Assembly: GCA_023614405.1 (NCBI GenBank) | Contig: CM042684.1 | Span: 465,815,650-465,879,649 of the forward strand | DNA: 64,000 bases | Direction of reading: 5' to 3' | Source: Avena insularis | Taxonomy: Eukaryota > Streptophyta > Magnoliopsida > Poales > Poaceae | Part shown: in pieces, positions 54,501-64,000 of the stretch | How positions within the stretch are numbered: position 1 is the stretch's first letter | Layout: each line of letters opens with the position of its first letter | The notes under the pieces: model-generated | Database searches by the model: none | Told to the model about the DNA's origin: nothing | What the model saw: only the letters and a program-made list of their open reading frames with translations | Position numbers and translations under genes: made by a program

Positions 54501-55314
54501 CCGATGTCTTGTACTTCACAAAATCCTCCCACTGGTGTCTTAACTTAGCATAGCCGGCTTCATTGAAATTCGGAGTCTTCTGTACCTTGACAAAGTTATT
54601 GTACAGTTTCTTCTTCCAGTTCTTGAATGCATCGGCCATCTTGCTGAGAGCAAACTTCTTAACTCTTTGCACAAGCTCCATTCTTGATCTCTCCTCCTCA
54701 TCTAGATTCACATCTGGTACCGGCAGGAGGAAATTAGTCATGAGCTTGTCAAAAAGCTTATCTTTGGCGTTGTCGCCGACATACGGGACTCCACCGCCGC
54801 TTGGCCGATTCCATTCTTGAACGGTGATCGGGATGTAGTCCCTCACAAGAACTCCGCATTGCTTGACAAATTTTCTTGCGACATCGACGGGAGCTTGCGG
54901 TTCGCCATCTACACCAACCACGTCGATCCTATACCTCACAGTGTCATCCAACTTTTTTGTTGGGCCTCGTTTCGTTCTTACAGAAGAAGTTCTCGATCCG
55001 GAAGTTTAAAAGAAGAAAGAGTGTTAATATATGCATGTATATATAGACATCATCATTTTAATTACAAAAATACATATATACACCTCGCCGGTGTTTGCGA
55101 GATTTAAGGTTCCGCCGGAGCCGTCGCCTTCTTCCTTATCAGCTTCTCCCCTGTCCCAGGCTTCGGCTTCTACCTCACTGGAGCCGTCTCCTCGGTTGAG
55201 AGACTCATCTCCCTAACCGGAATCGTTCAGAAACTCACTCGTGACATCGATATCGATATCTTCATTTTCGCAGATCATCCCTTGGAGGATGTTTTACTGA
55301 TGTGTTGGATCCAT
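51537..55314 (-). pseudogene. CACTA ORF2: Transposase_24-like protein with Pro-rich linker and Ulp1/C48 protease
   Basis: Exons (minus): 55314-55084, with two in-frame stops; a long exon from about 54990 to 52512; then 52416-52243, 52150-51967, 51868-51761 and 51671-51537 (stop TGA), all with GT...AG borders. The long exon encodes a helical Transposase_24-like region (LRHQWEDFVKYKTSEKAKER...NTENAAKKL...GCMPKWDALEV), then a QSQRH segment. After a stop and frame change near 53524 come a Pro/Ser-rich linker (PSPPPHHSPAQPSPSPP) and YGLSISEYMSRMHEF, with a TAG at 52562-52564. The last exons form a C48 SUMO-protease-like domain: FHYILLII (His), VLDSK (Asp), RQKAGNNLCGYYVCEF (Gln and Cys). The catalytic residues survive although the frame is broken. 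Exon phases at 51967/51868 do not fit perfectly. Confidence 0.75.
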
Positions 55315-56379
55315 AGTACCTGCAAGTTAAACAATCAACACATGGCATCGATAATGATATGACAAGTTAAACATAGTTGAAATTTAACCCTAAGTGGGAT
55401 CCGAAGGGTCCAAACCCTAGTACAGGAGAGACCCCGAAATCACCTACGAGGGGTTGATTTCATTCTCTTATTAAACTTGTAATTAAAGTTGTTGAACAAT
55501 GCATGATTATGAGTCTATTGTGTAGATCTCATTTTTCTGAACATTTTGATATATTATACATATTTTTCTGACTTAGAAATAATTAGTTATTGAATTTATA
55601 AGATTAAACTCTTTTTTGAAATTATTTAAACAATTATTAAACTTTTATTGCGTCACCATAGGCAAAGGCTAACGTCACCTAAGGCTAGGGAACCTATTCT
55701 CACTGATGCATCGCCTACCCACAGTGACTGATTAGTGGGGCCAGGGACACGTCGGGCTGCCACGCTGGCAGAGATTGCTCGACACCCACGTCAGGGCCAC
55801 ATGAGCGCCACCTTGGTGCCACGTGGGCTCGCCGGAGGGCACGGCAGCCGGCTGTGGTTAGCGGCACTAGAGTGCTTGCTGGAACGCGAAGAAGGTCGGG
55901 TTCGAACGAGCGCGTCGCGAGGAAGCTAACGGTGGTCGCGCCGCCCCTTATTGGTCATCGAAGCATTGTCTGCGACGGCGTCCGATGGCGGCGGACAGTG
56001 GCGCTCGGCGACAGAAGGAAACGGAGCGAGAGAGAGAGAGAGAAAGGAGAGGTCCTGGAGGACCAGCGGCTCACCACGAAGACGATGGACGGGTCGACGA
56101 GGCCAGAGGAGCTCGGAAGCAGCGACAATGGCAACGGCCGGAGTCGGAGCAGACAGTGACCGTGGCATCGATTTCCAGCGTGCGCGGTCGATTCCTCAGA
56201 CAGTGGTGGCGCGGTGGCAGCGGACGTCGATGGCGTGAAGCGGCCGCTCTGGATTTGGGCAGCCTGCCGGCGTAATTTTGCTCCGTCGCAAATTTTCCTT
56301 AGCCTTGCGTCGATGTGCTCTGTGAATTGGGGGGAGTTGGAGGAGGAAGGGCCGGGGCTGTTAACTGTACAGACCATTG
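55315..56379. other. spacer with GC-rich promoter-like block
   Basis: 55315-55680 is AT-rich. 55730-56300 is CpG-rich, with a GAGAGA run near 56025-56042 and many overlapping open frames on both strands, none with a motif. It adjoins the repeat array at 56380 and may be the end region of a nested CACTA element. Confidence 0.4.
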
Positions 56380-56640
56380 GTACCGGATCGTCCGAATAAC
56401 CGGGACCAAAGGACCAACGGTCCCGGTTAGTACCACCAACCGGGACCAAAGGTCTGGGGTAGGAGCGTTGATGTGCTGCCACGTGCACGGGCCTTTGGTC
56501 CCGGTTCGTCCCACCAACCGGGCCCAAAGGATCAACGGTCCCGGGTCGTGCCAAGAACCGGGACCAAAGGCTTGTTAATGGCAGCGCGCGTATCTAGGAT
56601 CATCGGTCCCAGTTGATGGGACGAACCGGGATCGTTGACC
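56380..56640. repeat. internal array of CACTA subterminal-type palindromes
   Basis: Repeated AACCGGGACCAAAGG and GGTCCCGGTTCGT words in both orientations form at least three hairpin-capable units. They differ from the terminal array at 51023 (CCAAAGG in place of CCAATGG), so they look like the end of a second, nested CACTA element rather than a duplication of this one. Confidence 0.7.
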
Positions 56641-56740
56641 CGTTTTTCAGAATTTGGCAAACCTTTTGGTCTTCCCGTCATTTTCAAATTTGTTTTCTTC
56701 TTTAATTAATAAGATGTTTCAATTTAAGATGATTATTTAT

Positions 56741-57519
56741 TTGGAATTTCAAAAAACTTTCAACAGGAAAAGTGCTTCAATTTACATAACTAATCAAAAA
56801 CCATTTTGTGTTTTCAAATATTTTTATTTGAACTATACAATTTTACTATTTTCAATTAAAATTGCATTAACAAATATTTATTACATAATTTAGAATTTGA
56901 AAAAACTTTCAATAGGAAAAGTGCTTCAATTTAAATAACTAATCAAAAACCATTTTGTGTTTTCAAATATTTTTATTTGAACTATACAATTTTACTATTT
57001 TCAATTAAAATTGCATTAACATATATTTATTGCATAATTTGGAATTTGAAAAAACTTTCAACAGGAAAAGTGCTTCAATTTAAATAACTAATCAAAAACC
57101 ATTTGTGTTTTCAAATACTTTTATTTGAACTATACAATTTTACTATTGTCAATTAAAATTGCATTAACAAATATTTATTACATAATTTGGAATTTCAAAA
57201 AACTTTCAACAGGAAAAGTGCTTCAATTTACATAACTAATCAAAAACCATTTTCTGTTTTCAAATATTTTTATTTGAACTATACAATTTTACTATTTTCA
57301 ATTAAAATTGCATTACCAAATATTTATTGCATAATTTAGAATTTGAAAAAACTTTCAACAGGAAAAGTGCTTCAATTTAAATAACTAATTAAAAACCATT
57401 TTGTGTTTTCAAATATTTTTATTTGAACTATACAATTTTACTATTGTCAATTAAAATTGCATTAACAAATATTTATTACATAATTTGGAATTTCAAAAAA
57501 CTTTTAACAGGAAAAGTGC
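56741..57519. repeat. 149-bp tandem array, five full copies plus a partial one
   Basis: Unit TT(G/A)GAATTT(C/G)AAAAAACTTTCAA.AGGAAAAGTGC... starts at 56741, 56890, 57039, 57187, 57336 and 57485. Very AT-rich, noncoding. Variant order (TTGG..TTTC, TTAG..TTTG, TTGG..TTTG, then again TTGG..TTTC, TTAG..TTTG) suggests a three-unit higher-order duplication. Confidence 0.92.
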
Positions 57520-59823
57520 TTCATGCCCGCCGTTTTGAATATAGTTTGAACGGGCATAAGAAATTCAAAAATGATCCAAACAACGTGAAACCTTCGCGTG
57601 GTGTCATATTATGTGTCACAGTTGGAAGGAAAAATATCGAACTTGAAAAATTGCAAACATCATAAAAAATCCTTCACAAAATGACCTATCATGTTCGAGG
57701 TTTCATGGCATTTAGGTCAAACCACCAATGTTATGGCTAGAATCAGGGCATAGTTTGTGATAATGTGCCCATATTGTGCACACATGTGCATCTTGGGATG
57801 GCTTACGATGTTGCGGGAGGAAGTTTTCCTTTTCGACGCACGAAAAAGCCAATTTCCATTTTTGAGGTGCAAAAATCGAGGTGTTCTGTGAAGCAACCAC
57901 CAAATTAAAGTTTGGCATTGGAAAATACCAAACTATTTTTCAAAAATACTATACCACCTTATATGGACAATTTCCCAACCGGAGTATCTGGAACCTTTCT
58001 GTCCATCCCTCATGAAAAAGACAAATTCCTGCCGAATCGGGAGGAGGTTGCCAAGATTTGAACTACAAGTACATGATATAATGCTTGTGAATTTTAAAAA
58101 AAATCATTTATAGGTTCACAACATGCTATTTCATCAGAGATCCACTTCAAGTTCAGCGAGGCTCAGCCCCGGGCTAAGAAGCTTCATGCCCGCCGTTTTG
58201 AATATAGTTTAAAACGGGCATAAAAAATTCAAAAATGATCCAAACAATGTGAAACCTTCGCGTGTTATCATATTATGTGTCACAGTTGCAAGGAAAAATA
58301 TTGAACTTGAAAAATTGCAAACATTATAAAAAATCCTTCACAAAATGACCTATCATGTTCGAGGTTTCATGGCATTTAGGTCAAACCACCAATGCTATGG
58401 CTAGAATCAGGGCATAGTTTGTGATAATGTGCACACATGTGCATCTTGGGATGGCTTATGATGTTGCAGGAGGAAGTTTTCCTTTTCGACGCACGAAAAA
58501 GCCAATTTCCATTTTTGAGGTGCCGAAATCGGCGTGTTCTGTGAAGCAACCACCAAATTAAAGTTTGGCATTGGTACCAAACCATTTTTCAAAAATACTA
58601 TACCACCTTATATGGACAATTTCCCAACCGGTGTATCTGGAACCTTTCTGTCCATCCCTCATGAAAAAGACAAATTCCTGCCGAATCGGTAGGAGGTTGC
58701 CAAGATTTGAACTACAAGTACATGATATAATGCTTGTGAATTTAAAAAAAATCATTTATAGGTTCACAACATGTTATTTCATCAGAGGTCCACTTCAAGT
58801 TCAGCGAGGCTCAGCCCCGGGCTAAGAAGATTCATGCCCGCCGTTTTGAATATAGTTTGAAACGGGCATAAGAAATTCAAAAATGATCCAAACAATGTGA
58901 AACCTTCGCGTGGTGTCATATTATGTGTCACAATTGCAAGGAAAAATATCGAACTTGAAAAATTGCAAACATCATAAAAAATCCTTCACAAAATGACCTA
59001 TCATGTTCGAGGTTTCATGGCATTTAGGTCAAACCACCAATGTTATGGCTAGAATCAGGGCATAGTTTGTGATAATGTTCCCATATTGTGCACGCATGTG
59101 TATCTTGGGATGGCTTACGATGTTGCAGGAGGAAGTTTTCCTTTTTGACGCACGAAAAAGCCAATTTCCATTTTTGAGGTGCCGAAATCGGGGTGTTCTG
59201 TGAAGTAACCACCAAATTAAAGTTTGGCATTGGTACCAAACCATTTTTCAAAAATACTATACCACCTTATATGGACAATTTCCCACCCGGTGTATCTGGA
59301 ACCTTTCTGTCCATCCCTCATGAAAAAGACAAATTCCTGCTGAATCAGTAGGAGGTTGCCAAGATTTGAACTACAAGTACATGATATAATGCTTGTGAAT
59401 TTTTAAAAAAATCATTTATAGGTTCACAACATGCTATTTCATGAGAGATCCACTTCAAGTTCAGCGAGGCTCCGCCCCGGGCTAAGAAGCTTCATGCCCG
59501 CCGTTTTGAATATAGTTTGAAACGGGCATAAGAAATTCAAAAATGATCCAAACAATGTGAAACCTTCGCGTGGTGGCATATTATGTGTCACAGTTGCAAG
59601 GAAAAATATCGAAATTGAAAAATTGCAAACATCATAAAAAATATTTCACAAAATGACCTATCATGTTCGAGGTTTCATGGCATTTAGGCCAAACCACCAA
59701 TGTTATGGCTAGAATCAGGGCATAGTTTGTGATAATGTGCCCATATTGTGCACACATGTGCATCTTGGGATGGCTTACAATGTTGCAGGAGGAAGTTTTC
59801 CCTTTCGACGCACGAAAAAGCCA
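57520..59823. repeat. roughly 655-bp tandem array, three full copies plus half
   Basis: Copies start with TTCATGCCCGCCGTTTTGAA at 57520, 58183, 58831 and 59491 (lengths 663, 648, 660, then 333 before truncation). Copy 2 lacks about 15 bp near 58427. Each contains TTCATGGCATTTAGGTCAAA and ends GGCT(C)AGCCCCGGGCTAAGAAG. The array starts exactly where the 149-bp array breaks off in GTGCTTCATG. Confidence 0.93.
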
Positions 59824-59920
59824 ACCGAGACTAAAGCTGTCGGTGGGATAATGACGCGTTGGTAACCTTTAGTCCCGGCTGGTGGGTGCAACCGAGACTA
59901 AAACTGTCAGCGGGATAAGG
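59824..59920. repeat. CACTA subterminal-type palindromes
   Basis: CCGAGACTAAAGCTGTC, CCTTTAGTCCCGGCTGG and CAACCGAGACTAAAACTGTC form inverted pairs, a third variant of the subterminal motif. It directly abuts the truncated 655-bp array. Confidence 0.6.
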
Positions 59921-60012
59921 ACGTGTGGATGGACGCACTGCTCGATGAGATAAGCATGTAGCACATGACGCCCTGTCGGAGGAACAAGACAAAGTAGAAG
60001 CGGCGCCGTGCC

Positions 60013-60019
60013 TATAAAA
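60013..60019 (+). promoter_or_regulatory. candidate TATA box downstream of the subterminal repeats
   Basis: CCTATAAAAGG, followed about 65 bp later by ATCCCCATGGATGG with a plausible start context. Subterminal repeats, TATA box, then a start codon is the layout of a CACTA 5' end, here pointing right, against the TNPD gene. Confidence 0.45.
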
Positions 60020-60084
60020 GGACCATCGATACGCCATGGCAAGCAGCTCAACAAGCCAACATAGGTAGAGAGAGTTTCATCCCC

Positions 60085-60381
60085 ATGGATGGAGGGTTGG
60101 GAAATCTCCCGTGGCGGAGCTTCTCGAAGATGTCGTTGGTGCACACGCCCTACGGCATCTTCGGAAGCTCCGCCTCGGAAAAATTTCCCTACAAGCCCGT
60201 GAAAGACTCCATCTCCTCTAACAGTGTTGGGGAAAGGGTTGAGAAATCTCCCGTGGCAGAGCTTCTCGAAGATGTCATTGGTGCACACGCCCTACGGCAT
60301 CTTCGGAAGCTTCGCCTCGGAAAAATTTCCCTGCAAGCCTGTGAAAGACTCCATTACATAAAGTTTCGATACATCACATAA
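60085..60381 (+). other. small open frame over a 142-bp direct duplication
   Basis: A 98-codon frame starting MDGGLGNLPWRSFSK crosses two copies of a unit beginning GAAATCTCCCGTGGC(G/A)GAG at 60101 and 60243. Because 142 is not a multiple of three, the copies are read in different frames, which argues against a real protein. It may be a decayed first exon of a nested CACTA element. Confidence 0.35.
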
Positions 60382-60450
60382 AGTTTCCATACATCACATA
60401 AAGTTTCCATACATTACATAGATTTACATAGGATTTACATAGTTTCAATC
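60353..60450. repeat. short tandem repeat near the 3' end of the transposase gene
   Basis: About 20-base units ACAT(C/T)ACATAAAGTTTC(C/G)AT, three copies, followed by shortened ACATAGATTTACATAGG versions. It lies just past the TNPD stop codon, in its 3' untranslated region. Confidence 0.75.
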
Positions 60451-60456
60451 CCTTGC

Positions 60457-63400
60457 CTATGATCGCTTCTTAGGCCGTAACCATGGAGCAGCTTCTTTGC
60501 TTAACGGGATGCTTGGGTCAGTTTTCATGGTGAAGGGCAGAATTTCATCAAACTTATCATAATCTGCTGACATGTCTGTCTTCTCCTCGACTCCCACGAT
60601 GTTTCTTTTCCCTGAAAGAACTATGTGACGCCTGGGCTCATCTCTGATGTATTCGTTTCCTTATTTTTTCTTTTTTCGGTCTAAAGGACATGTCCTTCAC
60701 ATAAAAAACCTGAGCCACGTCATTGGCTAGGACGAATGGTTTGTCTCTGTAACCAAGATTCTTGAGATCCACTGTTGTCATTCCGTACAGCTGGTCTACC
60801 TTTACCCCTTCTCCATTCATGTTGACCCAACTGCACCGAAACAATGGGACCTTAAAAGTAGGTCCATAGTCAAGTTCCCATATCTCCTCTATGTAACCAT
60901 AGTATGTGTCCTTTTTCCCATTCTCGCATGTTGCATCAAAGCGGACACCACTGTTTTGGTTGGTGCTCTTTTTATCTTGGGAAATCGTGTAAACTGTATT
61001 CCCATTTATCTCGTACCCTTGGAAAGTCAATACAGTCACAGATGGTGTCGTGGCCAACAAGTAGAGCTGATCTCCACTAGTGGTGTCATTCATGAGATGT
61101 AATTGCAACCAAGTGCCGAAAGTCCCCATGTGATTTTCTTTAATCCAGTAGTCATCCTTCCCCGGGAACTTGGAGCGTACAACATTCATGTGTTCCTCGA
61201 TATACGGAGCCACAAAGGTAGAACTTTGGAGAACTATATAGTGTGCTTGATTCAAAGAATGTCCGTCCCTAAATATCATTGCTTTCTTTCCTTGCGTGCC
61301 TTTTCCACTCAGTCTCCCCTCATACCGTGATTCAGGAACACCAATCGGCTTAAGGTCAGGAAGAAAGTCTACACAGAACCCAATGACCTCCTCTGTTCCA
61401 TAGCCCTTGGAGATGCTTCCTTTTGGCCTAGCACGGTTACGAACATATTTCTTTAAGACTCCCATGAACCTCTCGAAGGGGAACATATTGTGCAGAAATA
61501 CCGGACCGAGAATATAAGTCTCTTCGACTAGGTGAACTAAGAGATGCGTTATAATATTGAAGAAGGACGGGGGGAACACCAACTCAAAACTGACAAGACA
61601 TTGGACCACATCCTTCTGTAGCCTTTCCAGACTTTCTCGATCGATTACCTTCTGAGATATTGCATTGAGGAATGCACATAGCTTCACAATGGCTAATCGA
61701 ACATTTTCGATAGAAGCCCCTCAATGCAACGGAAGCAACTATGTCATAATCACGTGGCAATCATGAGACTTCAGGTTCTGAAATTTTTCTCGCCATATTT
61801 ATTATTCCCTTTATATTTGACGAGAAGCTAGCGGGACCTTGATCAGTAAAGGACTTCAAAAAGATTTCCTTCTGCTTTGGTAAGAGCGTAGCTACTTAAG
61901 TATTTACATCCTTTATCGGTATGCTTGTTGTATGGGTCTTTGATACGTTCGTTGCTGGTCCTCCGTTATACGTGTATCTTTTGTCTTTCTATACACGCCC
62001 AGGAAGCCTAGCAGGTTCACGCAAAGATTCTTCGTCATGTGCATCACGTCGATTGAAGAACGAACCTCTAGGTCTTTCCAATACTCAAGCTCCCAAAATA
62101 TAGATTTCTTTTTCCACATGGCCGTGTGTCCAGTAATGGGGTCTTTCGGAACAGATTGACCGCCAAAACCCTTTCCAAAGATTACTTCTAGGTCCTTCAC
62201 CATACCAAATACATCAGCACCTTTAGGGAGCTTAGGCTTCTTCCGGTAATCTGCCTCACCGTTGAAATTCTTGCCTTTCTTTCTTACTTGATGATTGGTC
62301 GGGAGAAATTTACGACACCCCAGGTACACAACCTTCTTACATTTATCCAAATATGTACCTTTAGTATTATCTAAACAGTGTGTGCATGCATTGTATCCCT
62401 TGTTTGACTGTCCTGAAATGTTACTAAGAGCAGGCCAATCATTGATGGTTACGAACAACAACGCTCGTAGGTCAAATGGCTCATGTTTGTGCTCATCCCA
62501 CACCTTTACACCTGGTTCTTCCTACAACTGCAAAAGTTCATCGACTAATGGCCTTAGGTACACATCAATGTCGTTGCCGGGTTGCTTTGGTCCTTGGATG
62601 AGCACTGGCATCATAATGAACTTCTGCTTCATGCACAACCAAGGAGGAAGGTTGTAGATACATAGAGTCACTAGCCAGGTGCTGTGACTACAGCTCTGCT
62701 CCCCAAAAGGATTCATGCCGTCTGTACTTAGACCAAACCATAAGTTCATCGCGTCACCTGCAAAGTTCGAGTACTTTCTCTCGATGTTTCTCCACTGCGA
62801 CCCATCGGCGGGGTGTCTCAGTTTCCCGTATTTCTTACGCTCTTATTTGTGCCATCGCAACAACCTGGCATGCTCTTTATTTCTGAACAGACGTTTCAAC
62901 CGTGGTATTATAGGAGCATACCACATAACCTTAGCAGGAACCCTCTTCTTGGAGGTCTCGTCATCGCCCTCAACATCACCAGGGTCATCTTGTCTGATAT
63001 TGTATCGACATGCATTGCATACCGGGCATTTATCCATATTTTCGTACTTCTCACATGATGCAGGATGCAGTCATTAATGCATGCATGTATCTTCTCCACA
63101 TCTAATCCTAGAGGGCAGATAGTCTTCTTTGCTTCGTACGTTGTCTCGGGCAGCTCATTATCCTTTGGAAGCATCGGCTTCATTATTTTCAGTAACTTCT
63201 CAAATCCCTTGTCAGATAAGTCAGTCTCTGCCTTCCATTTCAGCAGTTCAAGTGTGGTACCGAGCTTTGTGCTACCATCTTCGCAATTTGGGTACAATAA
63301 CTTTTTGTGATCCTTTTGCATGGCCTCCAACTTAAGCTTCTCCCTTTCTGTATCACATTGTTGCTTTGCATCAGAAATGACCCGACCAAGACCATCAGCG

Positions 63401-63941
63401 GGCTCATCCGATGCCCGTTGTTCTTCTTCATTGCCGCCTCCCTCTTCTTCATTATCTTCCATTGCAGTATCACCGTATTCTTCAGGGGACATAGGATAGC
63501 TGTCATCATCCTCCTCTTCTTCATTTTCTTCCAGCCTAGCCCCTCTTTCTCCGTGCATGTCCCAACAATAATATCTGGGCATGAAACCTCTCCGAAGCAG
63601 ATGGCTTTGAAGGATTCTCGGGGCAGAGTGCTCCGCCACGTTCCGACAGTCGACGCAGGGACACGGCATAAAATTATCCACTTTGTTTGCCTTAGCCAAA
63701 TCGATAAATTTATGGAGGCCTGCAATAAAATCGGAATAGCGTCGATCGCCATACATCCATCGCATCCGTGCATCGATCTGCGTCATAATAATTAACCATT
63801 ACAATAACATCGTGAATAGTAAAATGACCACCCTACATGGACAGATACAATATTTTTGTATCAGTTACAGATAAAGAAGATAAGGTTGCTAACCTCAGCC
63901 GAGGATACCGTGTTGTGCGAACGAAAGTGTGGCTCGGACAT
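60457..63941 (-). pseudogene. CACTA TNPD transposase, degenerate
   Basis: Exon 1 (63941-63894) encodes MSEPHFRSHNTVSSAE and ends GAG|GTTAGC; exon 2 starts after GCAG at 63777 in phase. Order: transposase-associated domain (MYGDRRYSDFIAGLHKF, FMPCPCVDCRN); an acidic linker; after a frameshift near 63040, CPVCNACRY and KVMWYAPIIPRLKRLFRN; FGLSTDGMNPFG and YNLPPWLCMK; NDWPALSNISGQ; HCLDNTKGTYLDK; RSSIDVMHMTKN (the Transposase_21 core); then DUF4218-like (KVIDRESLERLQ...HNMFPFERFMGVLKKYVRNR) and DUF4216-like (YEINGNTVYTISQDKKSTNQ...YGYIEEIWELDYG) parts. Lesions: that frameshift, TAA 62843-62845, TAG 62522-62524, a broken stretch at 61690-61910 and a shift near 60650. The C-terminus ends at TAG 60457-60459. 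No functional transposase can be made. Confidence 0.88.
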
Positions 63942-64000
63942 TTCGTCGAACACCTTGTGTGCAATCAAAGAAAAAAAAGGTAGCACCCACACCTCACACA
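63942..64000 (-). other. 5' untranslated region of TNPD
   Basis: Sequence upstream of the TNPD start; the promoter and 5' CACTA terminus lie outside the window. Confidence 0.5.

Larger units (their letters stand above)
51023..64000 (-). mobile_element. CACTA (En/Spm) transposon, 3' terminus and most of the body
   Basis: Left terminus CACTGGTGGAAAAATGG with subterminal inverted-repeat units, then two minus-strand genes in the order expected from the right: TNPD transposase (60457-63941) and a second CACTA protein with C48 protease (51537-55314). The 5' terminus lies beyond 64000. Between the genes are about 5 kb of repeat arrays and probably other nested CACTA pieces. Both genes carry stops or shifts, so the element is defective. 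Confidence 0.9.

Noticed and set aside
56380..56640. MicroRNA precursor hairpin
   Set aside because: The palindromes fold well but belong to CACTA subterminal repeats, which are multi-copy and more likely siRNA sources; nothing marks a defined miRNA.
56741..59823. CRISPR-like or centromeric satellite array
   Set aside because: Units are contiguous with no unique spacers, so not CRISPR; only a few copies are embedded in a transposon, so a centromeric role cannot be claimed.

Overview
The window looks like a slice of a large, repeat-rich grass genome, most likely Triticeae (wheat, barley, rye or Aegilops). I infer this from a BARE1/Angela-like Ty1/copia element with about 1.7-kb LTRs, non-autonomous Ty3/gypsy elements with TGATAC...ATCA LTRs and an Asp-tRNA-type primer site, a CACTA transposon starting CACTGGTGG, and debris of gene families that are expanded in grasses (B3, GRF zinc finger, zf-XS, DUF295). 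No tRNA, rRNA, CRISPR or prokaryotic feature was seen. Most of the 64 kb is transposable element, much of it nested.

Layout. 1-2720: host intergenic sequence with one possible exon of an unrecognised gene. 2726-14627: full-length Tekay-type chromovirus with 3.1-kb LTRs and a CGCTC target duplication; it carries an extra coiled-coil ORF before gag and a C-terminal chromodomain, and is broken by one stop in the extra ORF and by two frameshifts and one stop in pol. 14628-21923: a small island of decayed host genes: a zf-XS gene directly downstream of the retroelement, an antisense GRF zinc-finger remnant, a two-B3-domain gene with one in-frame stop, and the 3' part of a DUF295 gene. 21924-37734: a non-autonomous gypsy element on the minus strand (GTCAC duplication) that splits the DUF295 gene; a copia element (23350-31953, TCAAC duplication) sits at one of its LTR junctions. 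37735-38565: the 5' part of the same DUF295 gene.

38566-42616: a transposon-end fragment, a solo gypsy LTR (39288-40770), an unrecognised degenerate coding fragment and a retroposon-like sequence. 42617-48360: a second non-autonomous gypsy element (gag plus protease remnant, no polymerase) that lacks a normal 3' LTR and instead ends in a short inverted copy of its LTR start. 48884-50555: a solo copia LTR. 51023-64000: most of a minus-strand CACTA transposon, its 3' terminus at 51023 and its 5' terminus beyond the window. It carries a TNPD-type transposase (60457-63941), a second gene joining a Transposase_24-like region to a C48/Ulp1-like protease (51537-55314), and between them nested subterminal-type repeats, a 149-bp array and a roughly 655-bp array.

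How parts relate: nesting gives a relative order (DUF295 gene, then gypsy, then copia; Stowaway-like MITE, then CACTA). The two non-autonomous gypsies share terminal and 3' untranslated modules but carry unrelated ORFs. Probably no host gene here still makes a full-length product; the copia pol ORF is the only long undamaged polymerase.
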